A DNA stretch of 64,000 bases from JANWHQ01 sp963775275 (GCA_963775275.1 CAVZII010000005.1:3162001-3226000); one strand, 5' to 3'; shown: positions 8,129-17,914, numbered from the stretch's first letter. Translations and numbers: made by a program. The notes: a model not told the origin generated them from the letters alone.

Positions 8129-8898
8129 GCGCCTTCAGCTAGACGATAGCGGCCGCCTCCTCGAAACTCGAGAAAGCCCTGGTCTCTCAGGACCTGGAGC
8201 TGTTGCCTGATCTTGGGGCGGACGTTGCGGTTTCCGGGGTAGAGCCGGCTGAGCCTGTCCTCGAAGGCGTAGACGTCGTCGAGGGTGAACGCGGCCCGGC
8301 CGATCAGCTCGACGCATCTCATCACCTCGATGAGCCAGCCGCGGGCTCCTGGCGCCTCCTGCCTGAGGAACAACGTGCGACGCCACTGATCCAGCACAGT
8401 CTCTTTGGCCGTCGGAATGCCGTCACGGACAACGTACACTTTGCCCACGGCAGGCACTTCGCTGAGGAGAATGTTGCAGCCGATCCAGCCGGCTCGGCGC
8501 GCCGTCGGTTTGAGCGGCCTTCTCTCTTCGATGATCTCGCGGATGAAGAACTGCTTGGGGACGACCATGAGATCGGTGACTGCCAGCCTCGCGCGGTCGT
8601 AGTTCATGAGAACGAGGTTGGGACTGTTGCTGGACGCCAGCCGAGCACACATCGCGCTGAAGGCTCCGTCCACGATCTTGCGGCCGAACGCCCCCTTCTG
8701 GCTCTTCAGCTCGTAATCCTCGGCGCAAGCGGCGCAGAAGAAGTCGGCGACCTGTCGGTTGTTCGGATACTTGATGAGGCTGGGCGCGCCGCAGCTGGGA
8801 CAAAACAGTTGATGGCCCACCCAGCTTTCGGTCCAGACGCGAGCATTCTGGGACGGGCTTTCGTAGACGACTGAAGCCTCCTCGAATCCAAGCTTCAT
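8125..8898 (-). CDS. DpnI-type methyl-directed restriction endonuclease
   Basis: A 257-residue homologue of DpnI, the enzyme that cuts GATC only when the adenine is methylated. It follows DpnI from end to end: zinc-finger cysteines C33-P-S-C36 and C55-A-A-C58, the PD-(D/E)XK catalytic set D52 ... E63-x-K65 in VADFFCAACAEDYELKSQKG (DpnI itself has D53, E64, K66), then KPTARRAGWIGCNILLS, and the C-terminal winged helix (FTLDDVYAFE, RPKIRQQLQVLRDQGFLEF) that also reads methylated DNA. The start at 8898 is chosen because it aligns with DpnI and has AAGGCGGGA before it; an ATG eight codons upstream exists. No methylase or partner gene is adjacent, so it looks like a solo type IIM system against Dam-methylated foreign DNA. 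Confidence 0.93.
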   Translation of the reverse strand: MKLGFEEASVVYESPSQNARVWTESWVGHQLFCPSCGAPSLIKYPNNRQVADFFCAACAEDYELKSQKGAFGRKIVDGAFSAMCARLASSNSPNLVLMNYDRARLAVTDLMVVPKQFFIREIIEERRPLKPTARRAGWIGCNILLSEVPAVGKVYVVRDGIPTAKETVLDQWRRTLFLRQEAPGARGWLIEVMRCVELIGRAAFTLDDVYAFEDRLSRLYPGNRNVRPKIRQQLQVLRDQGFLEFRGGGRYRLAEGA

Positions 8899-8963
8899 TC
8901 GTCCCGCCTTGTGTCCGGACATCGTCGGATGAACGGTAGCGGGTTGCCCAGACTCTCGGAACG

Positions 8964-9001
8964 AAAAAACCCTGGGTCCCGGCTTCCGCCGGGATGAGCG
9001 G
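8964..9001. repeat. P2 dispersed palindrome
   Basis: AAAAAACCCTGGGTCCCGGC followed by TTCCGCCGGGATGAGCGGA: a TCCCGGC/GCCGGGA stem next to an A-run. Related copies lie at 5891-5930, 10611-10640 (inverted) and 10699-10738. It sits between the divergent DpnI-type gene and a methyltransferase. Confidence 0.6.
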
Positions 9002-9065
9002 AGTTAAGTTGACTGGCTCGCGACCAAGCTGCAGCGACCGTGCAGTCCTGTGCTATCCGGCTCCC

Positions 9066-9857
9066 ATGACCCAGATCAGCTTCGACGGGGCCCAGGCGAG
9101 GTCGCTGGAGGCCACCTATCAGACCGACGACCTCGTCCGGCAGCGGGCGCGGACGCTGGAGCTCTTGGCGGCGCTGGCCGGCGAGCGGATCCTCGACATC
9201 GGCTGCGGGCCGGGCCTGCTGATGCTGGAGCTGGCGGCGGCGGTCGGTCCGGCCGGGGAGGTCGTCGGGATCGACGTCTCGGCCGACATGCTGGCCCTGG
9301 CCGAGGCGCGGCTGGACGGCCTGGCCCAGGCGAGGGTCGCCCAGGGCGAGGCGACGGCGCTGGACTTTCCAGACGGGGCGTTCGACGCGGCGGTCTCCAC
9401 CCAGGTCTATGAGTACGTCGCCGACATGCCGCTGGCGCTCGGCGAGCTTGGCCGCGTGCTGCGTCCGGGCGGGCGGGCGCTGATCCTGGACACCGACTGG
9501 CGCAGCATCGTCTGGCACTCCTCCGATGAGGCGCGGATGGCCCGCGTGCTCCAGGTCTGGGACGACCACCTGGCGGACCCGCACCTGCCCTCGAGGCTCG
9601 GGCCGATGCTGCGCGAGGCGGGGTTCGCCGAGCCGCGGGTCGAGATCGTCCCCATGCTGACCCCGTCGTACCGGCCCGACACCTATGCGGCGGCGATCAC
9701 GCGCGCGATCCACGACTTCGCGCTGCGGCGGGGGCCCGGGCATGGCCTCGGCGCCGAGGAGGTCGAGGCCTGGTGGAGCGACCAGCAGGCGCTGATCGCG
9801 CAGGGCCGGTTCTTCTTCAGCCTGAACCGGTACGTGTTCGTGGCGGAGCGGGGGTAG
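9066..9857 (+). CDS. Class I SAM-dependent methyltransferase (UbiE/COQ5-like)
   Basis: A 263-residue methyltransferase. Motif I is ILDIGCGPGLLMLELAAAVG, then VVGIDVSADMLALAEARL, TALDFPDGAFDAAVSTQVYE and ELGRVLRPGGRALILDTDW, which is the UbiE/Methyltransf_11 order. The substrate is unknown; small-molecule or lipid methylation is usual for the family. The start ATG 9066 gives the expected length; the longer in-frame version would begin within a P2 repeat. Its 3' end runs directly into P1 palindromes that separate it from the convergent VOC gene. Confidence 0.8.
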   Translation: MTQISFDGAQARSLEATYQTDDLVRQRARTLELLAALAGERILDIGCGPGLLMLELAAAVGPAGEVVGIDVSADMLALAEARLDGLAQARVAQGEATALDFPDGAFDAAVSTQVYEYVADMPLALGELGRVLRPGGRALILDTDWRSIVWHSSDEARMARVLQVWDDHLADPHLPSRLGPMLREAGFAEPRVEIVPMLTPSYRPDTYAAAITRAIHDFALRRGPGHGLGAEEVEAWWSDQQALIAQGRFFFSLNRYVFVAERG

Positions 9858-10086
9858 GCCCCCTTCCCGCCCTTCGGGCGGACTTCCCCCAGGGGGGAAG
9901 ATTGGCCCCCTTCTCCCGCTTCGCGGGGACTTCCCCCGGAGGGGGAAGATTGGCCCCCTTCTCCCGCTTCGCGGGGACTTCCCCCAGGGGGGAAGATCTG
10001 GGACAGCGTACGCCGAAGATCCTCCCCCTCTGGGGGAGGTGGTTCGCCGCGACGCGGCGAGACGGAGGGGGCTCCAGCCCCCTGGC
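9858..10086. repeat. Array of three P1 palindromes between convergent genes
   Basis: Three consecutive P1 units (about 9860-9905, 9907-9952, 9957-9999) are followed by a related longer hairpin with CCTCCCCCTCTGGGGGAGG near 10021. The array fills the whole gap between the stop of the methyltransferase and the stop of the VOC protein. It may help end transcription from both sides; no T-run typical of an intrinsic terminator is present. Confidence 0.75.
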
Positions 10087-10089
10087 CGG

Positions 10090-10524
10090 TCATTTGGGCT
10101 CGGGCGGACGGCCGCCGCGCTTGACCTTTTCGAGGAAGTACATGGCCTCGAGCTTCAGGCCGTCGGGGTCGAGGAAGAAGACGGCGTAGTAGCCCTCGCC
10201 GTAGCTGGGATAGGCGGCCGGCGGATCGACGATGGTGACGCCCTCGCGCACGAGGAACGCGCCGAGCTCGTCCACCTCCTCGCGCGAGCCGAGCTCCAGG
10301 GCGTAGTGGTGGAAGCCGATGTCGCCGGTGCGGTGGGGCCGGGCGCCGGGCTCGGCCTCGACGATCCAGACCATGGTCACGCCGTTGTTCCAGCCGACCG
10401 TGCGGCCGAGGTCCCATTCCTCGACGAAGCCGAGGAAGGTGAGCAGGCGATCATAGAACCGGCGCGAGACCTCGAAGTCCGAGACGCGCAGGACGATGTG
10501 GTCGATGCCGACGACGCGGGGCAT
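10090..10524 (-). CDS. VOC (glyoxalase/bleomycin-resistance fold) family protein
   Basis: A 144-residue single-domain VOC protein with two beta-alpha-beta-beta-beta modules: GIDHIVLRVSDFEVSRRFYD and FHHYALELGSREEVDELGAF, ending GYYAVFFLDPDGLKLEAMY. Metal ligands typical of the fold are visible (H in GIDHIVL, H in GFHHYAL, E in KLEAMYF). Members act as lyases, dioxygenases or resistance proteins; the substrate is not clear. The coding region stops just before the P1 array. Confidence 0.85.
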   Translation of the reverse strand: MPRVVGIDHIVLRVSDFEVSRRFYDRLLTFLGFVEEWDLGRTVGWNNGVTMVWIVEAEPGARPHRTGDIGFHHYALELGSREEVDELGAFLVREGVTIVDPPAAYPSYGEGYYAVFFLDPDGLKLEAMYFLEKVKRGGRPPEPK

Positions 10525-10554
10525 TCAGCGGCTCCTTCCGATGGGTCGTCAGGA

Positions 10555-10740
10555 TAGAACCACGAACCACACGAACCACACGAACAGGTCCGAGGACCTT
10601 TCCCTTCCCCGCTCATCCCCGTGAAAACGGGGATCCAGGCGTTTTGCTGAAATGCACTGCGCTTTGGCCTGGAACCACAACGGATGCGGACGGGAGTCGA
10701 AAAAAGCCTGGGTCCCCGCTTGCGCGGGGATGAGCGGAAC
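10555..10740. repeat. Intergenic repeats (P4 and two P2 copies)
   Basis: A short tandem of CACGAACCA (about 10558-10586) is followed by an inverted P2 copy (10611-10640, ATCCCCGT/ACGGGGAT stem) and a direct P2 copy (10699-10738). Read on the minus strand, the second is a CCCCGC-GCAA-GCGGGG stem followed eight bases later by TTTTTT, so it could act as a weak intrinsic terminator for the DUF2059 gene. No gene is seen in this space other than the gene remnant at 10755. Confidence 0.5.
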
Positions 10741-10754
10741 TGGATGTGCGGCGC

Positions 10755-10824
10755 CTACGGCTCCAGGCCGGCCCAGCCGCAGGCCTCGCGGGCCGGGGCC
10801 TTGACGGTCTTGGGGCGGTCCTCG
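10755..10824 (-). pseudogene. 3'-end remnant of a second copy of the 11692-12389 gene
   Basis: On the minus strand this reads DRPKTVKAPAREACGWAGLE, then P and a TAG at 10755-10757. The end of the NTF2-like gene at 11692 reads nearly the same (DRPET...PSEVYGWAGLEP). The DNA matches closely over about 65 bases and stops at the border of the DUF2059 gene. It is best explained as the tail of a lost paralogue left behind by duplication and deletion. Confidence 0.45.
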
Positions 10825-10831
10825 CGTCAGA

Positions 10832-11443
10832 TCAGGGCGTGGCGACGGGGGCCGGGCCGCCGGGCGGGGGCTTGTCCAGCGCGGCCACGGCCTGGCGCTC
10901 GGCGGGGGTGCAGGCGTCGCCGGCGCAGACCGCCTTGATCACTTCGGCGCGGATCCTGGGCATCCAGCGGACGAGCAGCGGCGCCATCTCGGCGGTCAGC
11001 GCAGGCAGCTTCCTCATGATCGAGCGGCCCGATGGGCTGTCGTAGAAGGCGATGGAGTCCTCCATCTCCTGGCGCGTCAGGTGCGTGGCGTAGGCCCGGG
11101 CCATGGTGTCCTTCAGGTCCGGCAGCATCTGCTCGTCGACCTTCTCGCCGGCGCTCATCATCCGGTCGATCAGCGCCGGATCGGCGCCCGGCTGGGCGCG
11201 CAGGGCCTGGGCCATCTGGGCGTTCATCGCCTTGAACATGGCCTGGAAGTTGGTCTCGCCGGAAACGACCGCGATCATGCGGCGCGCGAGCGCCATCTGC
11301 TGCGGATCGACGGGCGCCCCGGCCGCCGGGGCCGCCTGCTCCGAGGACGGCTTCGGCGCCGGCTGCGCCGCCGCGCCCATGCCCATGCCGATCACCGCCG
11401 CCGCGCCGAGGGCGGCGAGCCCGCATCCGAAAGTCCGGATCAT
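10832..11443 (-). CDS. Exported DUF2059-family protein
   Basis: A 203-residue protein with signal peptide (MIRTFGCGLAALGAAAVIGM) and the DUF2059 core: NFQAMFKAMNAQMAQALR, KVDEQMLPDLKDTMARAYAT, then HLTRQEMEDSIAFYDSPSGR and SIMRKLPALTAEM. The pattern 'help-E-x2-...-FY-x-SP-x-G' is diagnostic of the family, which is periplasmic and of unknown function. The start at 11443 is preferred over one five codons upstream because GGAGGCAGGGGG precedes it directly. A Pro/Ala-rich C-terminal tail follows a CAGDAC pair that may form a disulphide. Confidence 0.85.
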   Translation of the reverse strand: MIRTFGCGLAALGAAAVIGMGMGAAAQPAPKPSSEQAAPAAGAPVDPQQMALARRMIAVVSGETNFQAMFKAMNAQMAQALRAQPGADPALIDRMMSAGEKVDEQMLPDLKDTMARAYATHLTRQEMEDSIAFYDSPSGRSIMRKLPALTAEMAPLLVRWMPRIRAEVIKAVCAGDACTPAERQAVAALDKPPPGGPAPVATP

Positions 11444-11554
11444 CCCCCTGCCTCCCAAACCTGAGGTTGGCGACGGTGTAGATGACGCCTGGGGTTTTGT
11501 GAAGGCGGCTCAGGCCAGGGGCGCCGCTCGCCCCGCCGCGTCCGCCCACGCCGC

Positions 11555-11658
11555 GTCATCCCGGCCGGAGGCCCGCCCCGGCGGGGCCGCCAGAGCCGGG
11601 ATCTCGGATGAGGCCGCAGCAGATCCCGGATGGCCGCGGTGCGGCCTCCGGGATGACA
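11555..11658. repeat. Large imperfect palindrome bounded by GTCATCCCGG/CCGGGATGAC
   Basis: The block starts GTCATCCCGGCCGGAGGC and ends GCGGCCTCCGGGATGAC, with inner halves AGAGCCGGGATCT and AGATCCCGGATG. Its outer ends are perfect reverse complements over ten bases. Elements of this form are common between genes of alphaproteobacteria. No coding potential is evident. Confidence 0.55.
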
Positions 11659-11691
11659 ACGGCGGGGAGGGGAGCGGCGCGCAGCGGCGGC

Positions 11692-12389
11692 TCAGGGCTC
11701 CAGGCCGGCCCAGCCGTAGACCTCGCTGGGCCAGGGCGTCAGCGGTCTCGGGGCGGTCCTCGCCGGCGAGGTCGGGGTTCACCTTGTAGCCCTGGCGCGT
11801 CAGGAGCCAGGAGAGCATGCGGTAGGACGCGCGGAAGGGGGCGACGTCCGCGGGCGCGATGGGCAGGGCCTGGCCCGGGATCGGGGTGGTGATCTCGTCG
11901 CGGACATAGACGGCGTCGAAACCGACGAAGTCCCCACGTGGTCGCGATTTCGGACGGCGAACCGGTTCCCACTTCGCCTGAAATCGCTCCGGGCCCCCAG
12001 CGCCCCTCCCGCCGCTCGGCGCGGTAGAGGAAGCGGGCGTGGCTGGAGAGGACGGCGTCCACGCCGCCCAGGTGGAAGGGGATGTCGATGATGGCCGAGG
12101 CGCTGGCCACGGCCCGCTCACCGTTCAGCCGCACCAGGATCGGCGCCATGCGATGGCGCGCGAGGACCCCGCGGCGGGCCATGTCGATGGAGCCCTCGAC
12201 GAACTCGGCGCCCGTGCCGTCGATCCAGGAGATGCGCACGCGGGAGTCCGGGAAGTAGCAGGCGCCGAGCCGCGCCCAGCGGCCGAGGTCGCGGCTCTCG
12301 CGCTCGGTGAGGATCAGCTGGGTGACGGCCGAGACGTCGGCGGCGTCGAGAACGGATTGGGGCAGGTCAGCGGGAATAACGGACTCCAT
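11692..12389 (-). pseudogene. NTF2-like (SnoaL-type) protein interrupted by a palindrome insertion
   Basis: The start ATG 12387-12389 follows GAGGAGGCGCCG. The frame reads VTQLILTERESRDLGRWARL, GACYFPDSRVRISWIDGTGA and RFLYRAERREGRW, typical of SnoaL-like proteins. It is then broken by about 55 bases of palindromic repeat (11938-11994). In another frame the protein resumes DFVGFDAVYVRDEITTPIPG, then SYRMLSWLLTRQGYKVNPDL and AGEDRPE. A one-base slip near 11745 leads to PSEVYGWAGLEP and the stop at 11692-11694. The family has a cone-shaped pocket used by isomerases, dehydratases or hydroxylases. The insertion makes this copy look dead. Confidence 0.7.
11938..11994. repeat. Intragenic palindromic element (family P5)
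   Basis: GCGATTTC at 11944-11951 pairs with GAAATCGC at 11980-11987, and inner GGCGAA pairs with TTCGCC, around a CCGGTTCCCAC loop. It lies inside the NTF2-like gene where the protein changes from EGRW to DFVGFDAV. A REP-like palindrome placed inside a reading frame is unusual, since the other families in this window are intergenic. Confidence 0.65.
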
Positions 12390-12449
12390 CGGCGCCTCCT
12401 CATTTGTTGCGGTACGGCTAGGAGAATTCGGGCGGCGGGGAAAGGGATG

Positions 12450-12583
12450 AGCCCGGCCCCCTCCACCCTCCTTCGCCTTCGGCTACGGAGGGTCCCCCTC
12501 CCCCAGAGGGGGAGGATTTGGCGCCGTGGATCTTCCCCCTTTGGGGGAAGTCCGCCCGAAGGGCGGGAAGGGGGTTACGGCCG
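12450..12583. repeat. P1-type palindromes downstream of uvrB
   Basis: CCCTCCTTCGCCTTCGGCTACGGAGGG-type hairpin (12466-12496), CCTCCCCCAGAGGGGGAGG (12497-12518) and an inverted P1 unit (12530-12575, CTTCCCCC...GGGGGAAG then CCGCCCGAAGGGCGG). They occupy the space between the uvrB stop and the NTF2-like start, both genes being on the minus strand. Confidence 0.7.
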
Positions 12584-14849
<2,266 letters not shown>

Positions 14850-14914
14850 GAACGGAAGGTAGGCGGTCCGGGCGGATTGCGCTAGCTTCGTGACCGCTGG
14901 CCGGAGGGAGGACG

Positions 14915-16063
14915 ATGAGGATTTCGGCGGTTGTGGCGGCGGCGTTCATGATCCTGGCCGGAGGTCCGGCCCTGGCCGACGACGGAGCGGCGGGCGGGCT
15001 GGAAGCGGCGCGGCAGGCGCTGCTGTCGATCCCGCTCGGCGACGGGCTGCAGACCGACGTGTCGCCCAGGGCGCAGGCCGACATCGCCGCGTTCAAGGCG
15101 CGGCTGTTCGACTTCATCGACGAGCGGGTGGCGGCGCTGCCGGGAGACGCCGATGCGCAGGCGGCGGAGGCGGCGCTGGCGGACGGCGCGCACAAGGCGG
15201 GGGACGACGACCGCCGCTATGGGGCGGACGTCAGCTTCGAGGCCTCGCGGCCGGCCGCGCCGAAAGGCCTGCTGACGGTGACCGCGCGCTTCGCCATCGA
15301 GTGCGGTCAGGATGCGCTGTTCCTGGTGTTCGAGCGCCATGGCGGCGCCTGGCGGCCGGCCCTCAGATGGACCAGCGCGCCCTACACGAAGGTGAGCGGG
15401 GGCCTCTGGGCTTTCGACGCCCGCATCTCGCCGGACGCGGCGGGCGGCTGGTATGTGCTGGTGAAGTCGATCGCGCCCTGGTGCTCCTCCACATGGTCGA
15501 CGATCGACTATGCGGCGCTCAAGCCGCGGCCGGGCGGAGTCGAGCCGCGGATTCTCCACAAGGGCGCCGACTCCATGTGGTGGGGCGGCGAGGACTACGG
15601 GACGCTGAAGGCCGGACCGCGCGGCTTCGAGGTGCGCTTCCATTCCGCCAGCATCGACACCGGGGTCCACAACCGGCCCTGGATCCGGCGGTTCGCCCTC
15701 GTCGGCGACCGGGTGCGGCGGATCGCGCCGTGGGCCGCCTCGCCCCGGGACTTCGTGGACGAATGGATCGTCTCCCCCTGGCGCGAGGCGGCGGGCTGGT
15801 CCTCGGCGCAGGTCCGGGGGCAGAGGGCGCTGCACGACCGGCTGAGCCCAGGCAGGACGGGTGTTCTGAGCTTCGCCGCCGAGCGCCGCTGCGCGGGCGG
15901 GCGGGAGGTCCAGGTCGAGCTGGACGCCGCGGCGGTCAAGGGCCCGAGGCTGGACCGCTACTTCTTCCGGGTGAGGGGCGCCGGCGATTTCCGGATGGTC
16001 CGGGCGGGACGCCGGCCCGACCCCGACTGCCGCGGGCCGGACATCCTGCCGAAGGCGGATTAG
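14915..16063 (+). CDS. Exported protein of unknown function
   Basis: A 382-residue protein starting at ATG 14915, preceded by GGAGGGAGGACG. It has a signal peptide (MRISAVVAAAFMILAGGPAL, cleaved near ALA-DD) and no further membrane segment, so it should be periplasmic. The mature part has Trp-rich beta-type stretches (APWCSSTWSTIDY, DSMWWGGEDYGTLKAGPRGF, VHNRPWIRRFALVG) and several cysteines that could form disulphides. I do not recognise a family. It is divergent from uvrB. Confidence 0.6.
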   Translation: MRISAVVAAAFMILAGGPALADDGAAGGLEAARQALLSIPLGDGLQTDVSPRAQADIAAFKARLFDFIDERVAALPGDADAQAAEAALADGAHKAGDDDRRYGADVSFEASRPAAPKGLLTVTARFAIECGQDALFLVFERHGGAWRPALRWTSAPYTKVSGGLWAFDARISPDAAGGWYVLVKSIAPWCSSTWSTIDYAALKPRPGGVEPRILHKGADSMWWGGEDYGTLKAGPRGFEVRFHSASIDTGVHNRPWIRRFALVGDRVRRIAPWAASPRDFVDEWIVSPWREAAGWSSAQVRGQRALHDRLSPGRTGVLSFAAERRCAGGREVQVELDAAAVKGPRLDRYFFRVRGAGDFRMVRAGRRPDPDCRGPDILPKAD

Positions 16064-16089
16064 GCGGCGCCCCTGGACGCCGTGATCGC

Positions 16090-16310
16090 GCGGCGGCTTT
16101 CGAGGTCGCCTCGATGCGGCGCAAGTCGTTCCCGTCGGAAACCCGCGTCGAGCGCGGCGTCCGCATCGCCCACCGCGAGGTGGGCTGATCGAGAAGCTCG
16201 GCCGCAGGGACCTCCGCCCCTGCGGCGCCGGGAGGTTGTTTCAAGCGCTGCGGCCTGAGGAGCGGGCGCTTCGACGGCCCGAACCGGGACGACTTCTTTC
16301 AGGGACCAGA
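16090..16310 (+). pseudogene. Possible degraded SEC-C zinc-motif gene fragment
   Basis: In this 360-base gene-free region the plus strand reads EKLGRRDLRPCGAGRLFQAL in one frame, near 16190-16250. This resembles the SEC-C metal-binding motif (GRNDPCPCGSGKKFKxCC) with the cysteine pattern damaged. In the next frame CGLRSGRFDGPNRDDFF follows. SEC-C proteins often end in such a segment, so this may be the tail of a lost SEC-C protein. The rest of the gap contains a perfect 24-base palindrome at 16341-16364 and a P3 repeat at 16371-16420. Confidence 0.3.
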
Positions 16311-16370
16311 GCCTTGTCCGCGGGCCCGGACCCCCTTCGTCGCCGCCGCCCCGGGGCGGCGGCGACAGGT

Positions 16371-16420
16371 CCCGCATCCGCCTTCGCCAAGGCTTCGGCG
16401 GTCAAGGAGGGGGAAGATCG
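16371..16420. repeat. P3 dispersed repeat
   Basis: CCGCATCCGCCTTCGCCAAG followed by GCTTCGGCGG and AAGGAGGGGGAAGATC. The core is a CCGCC...GGCGG imperfect palindrome. A near-identical copy lies at 16934-16984 and a diverged one at 5991-6030. The two close copies bracket the UrcA-family gene. Confidence 0.6.
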
Positions 16421-16424
16421 CGGA

Positions 16425-16802
16425 TCAGTCGCCGTAGCGGTAGAGGTCGGTGACCAGGGGGGCGTCGAGGTCGCGGACCGCGTAGTCCTCCGCCTCGCCG
16501 CGGCAGCCCTGGTAGTCGGAGACGTCCCGCAGGTTCTGCAGGGAGTCGGGGGAGGGGCTGCATACCTCGCGCGCCGCGCCGCTGATGCGCGTGAGCATGC
16601 GCCGGGCGTCGCGCGGATAGCTGAGGTCGAGGTCGCCGTAGCGGACGACCTTCGACCGGACCACGGCCCCGGAGGGCAGGTGGCGGGCGGTGATGGTCAC
16701 GCCCTCGTCAGAGGACCGGTCGTACCCGGGCTGGGCCATGGCGGCGGCGGAAAGGCAGAGGCTCGCGGCCCCGGCGATCAGGAACGGGAGAACTGGCTTC
16801 AT
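16425..16802 (-). CDS. UrcA-family exported protein
   Basis: A 125-residue protein with signal peptide (MKPVLPFLIAGAASLCLSAA). It shows the UrcA-type core: VVRYGDLDLSYPRDARRMLT, then RISGAAREVCSPSPDS and a second cysteine in DYQGCRGEAED, giving the conserved cysteine pair. UrcA proteins are small periplasmic proteins of unknown role found mainly in sphingomonads and Caulobacterales. The start at 16802 places the signal peptide at the N-terminus; a longer frame exists upstream. It lies between two copies of the P3 repeat. Confidence 0.75.
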   Translation of the reverse strand: MKPVLPFLIAGAASLCLSAAAMAQPGYDRSSDEGVTITARHLPSGAVVRSKVVRYGDLDLSYPRDARRMLTRISGAAREVCSPSPDSLQNLRDVSDYQGCRGEAEDYAVRDLDAPLVTDLYRYGD

Positions 16803-16933
16803 TGGGCAAGGCTCCATCGTCTGGACGGACGCCTGATCGCCCCAGCCCAAGCCGCTGCGTCCGCGGCAAGGAAATGTCCGGCGCGGCCAAAGGTTCAGCG
16901 CGGCGCGTGCGGTCCCTTCGCGGCGGCGACACT

Positions 16934-16984
16934 TCCCGCATCCGCCTTCGCCAAGGCTTCGGCGGACAAGGAGGGGGACGATCT
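16934..16984. repeat. P3 dispersed repeat, second copy
   Basis: Same CCGCATCCGCCTTCGCCAAG core as at 16371-16420, in the same orientation, differing at a few bases. It fills the gap between the UrcA-family gene and the NTF2-like triplet. Confidence 0.6.
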
Positions 16985-16997
16985 TGGACGGCGCCGG

Positions 16998-17408
16998 TCA
17001 GGGGGCGGGCGGCTGGGCGCCGATGAAGACGGCCTGGACCTGGATCTTGCCGTGGCGGACCACATAGGTGTCCGCCCCCTTGAACCGCCCGCCGTTGGCG
17101 GTCCAGGTGATGTAGCCCACCTCGCCCTGCGACCAGATGCGGGTGGGCGTGACGGTGAACTTCAGCTTCGCGGCCGGGCCGAAGACGCCGTCGAACATGG
17201 CCTTGATGGCCGCGCGGCCGCGCACCGAGCGGCCGGGCTCGAGGACCCGGGCGTCGGCGGCGTAGTCGGCCGCCATGGCCGCCGTGTCGCCCCGGTTGGC
17301 GGCCTCGACGTGGCGATGGATGATCTGTTCGGGCGTGAAGTCCCGGGCGAAGGCGGGCGCGGCGGCCAGGACGGCCGCCGCGACCAGCGGGACGAGCGCG
17401 GGCCTCAT
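16998..17408 (-). CDS. Exported NTF2-like protein, copy 1 of 3
   Basis: A 136-residue protein with signal peptide (MRPALVPLVAAAVLAAAPAF) and one SnoaL/DUF4440-like domain: FTPEQIIHRHVEAANRGDTA, DYAADARVLEPGRSVRGRAA, then IWSQGEVGYITWTA and a C-terminal strand HGKIQVQAVFIG. It is the last of three consecutive paralogues (16998-18337) sharing the same plan and the GKIQ-Q-V- ending. The family pocket may bind a small molecule in the periplasm; no catalytic pair is evident. Confidence 0.75.
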   Translation of the reverse strand: MRPALVPLVAAAVLAAAPAFARDFTPEQIIHRHVEAANRGDTAAMAADYAADARVLEPGRSVRGRAAIKAMFDGVFGPAAKLKFTVTPTRIWSQGEVGYITWTANGGRFKGADTYVVRHGKIQVQAVFIGAQPPAP

Positions 17409-17430
17409 CGGACGCGGCCCGCCCCGGCCG

Positions 17431-17868
17431 TCACTTCCCCGCCGCGGCCGGGCCCGCCGGCGGGCCGCCGCTCATGTAGACCGACTGCGACTGGATCTTG
17501 CCGCCGTGGATCACGAAGACCTCGGTGGCGTGCACCGGGCCGGCCTCCCAGGTGATGAAGCCGACGTTGCCCTGGGACCAGATCTTGTCGACCTTCATGC
17601 CGCCCATCCCGCCGCCGCCGCCGGGCGCGGCGCCCGGGCGAGGAGCGATCAGGCGGGCGAACTGGGCGCGGATCGCCTCGCGGCCGACCGCGGTCCCGTT
17701 GGCGCTGATGCTGGCGCCGTCCTCGGCGAAGTCGTTGGCGATGGCCTCGGCGTCGCCCTTGGCGGCGAAGTCCATGTGGCGGTGGATGAAGTCCTCGGGC
17801 GTGAGGGTCTGGGCCAGGGCCGGCGTGGCCGCCAGGGCGATGACGGCGGCGAGGGACGCGAGTTTCAT
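17431..17868 (-). CDS. Exported NTF2-like protein, copy 2 of 3
   Basis: A 145-residue paralogue of its neighbours with signal peptide (MKLASLAAVIALAATPALAQ) and domain LTPEDFIHRHMDFAAKGDAE, AIANDFAEDGASISANGTAV, IWSQGNVGFITWEA, GKIQSQSVYMSG. A Gly-rich loop (PGGGGGMGGM) is inserted before the second half and the tail is Pro/Ala-rich. The start is ATG 17868 after AAGGAAACCGCTC. Spacing to copy 1 is 22 bases, so co-transcription is likely. Confidence 0.75.
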   Translation of the reverse strand: MKLASLAAVIALAATPALAQTLTPEDFIHRHMDFAAKGDAEAIANDFAEDGASISANGTAVGREAIRAQFARLIAPRPGAAPGGGGGMGGMKVDKIWSQGNVGFITWEAGPVHATEVFVIHGGKIQSQSVYMSGGPPAGPAAAGK

Positions 17869-17914
17869 GAGCGGTTTCCTTCCTTACGCGGTTCGAGCGC
17901 CCGTGGGGCGCGGT

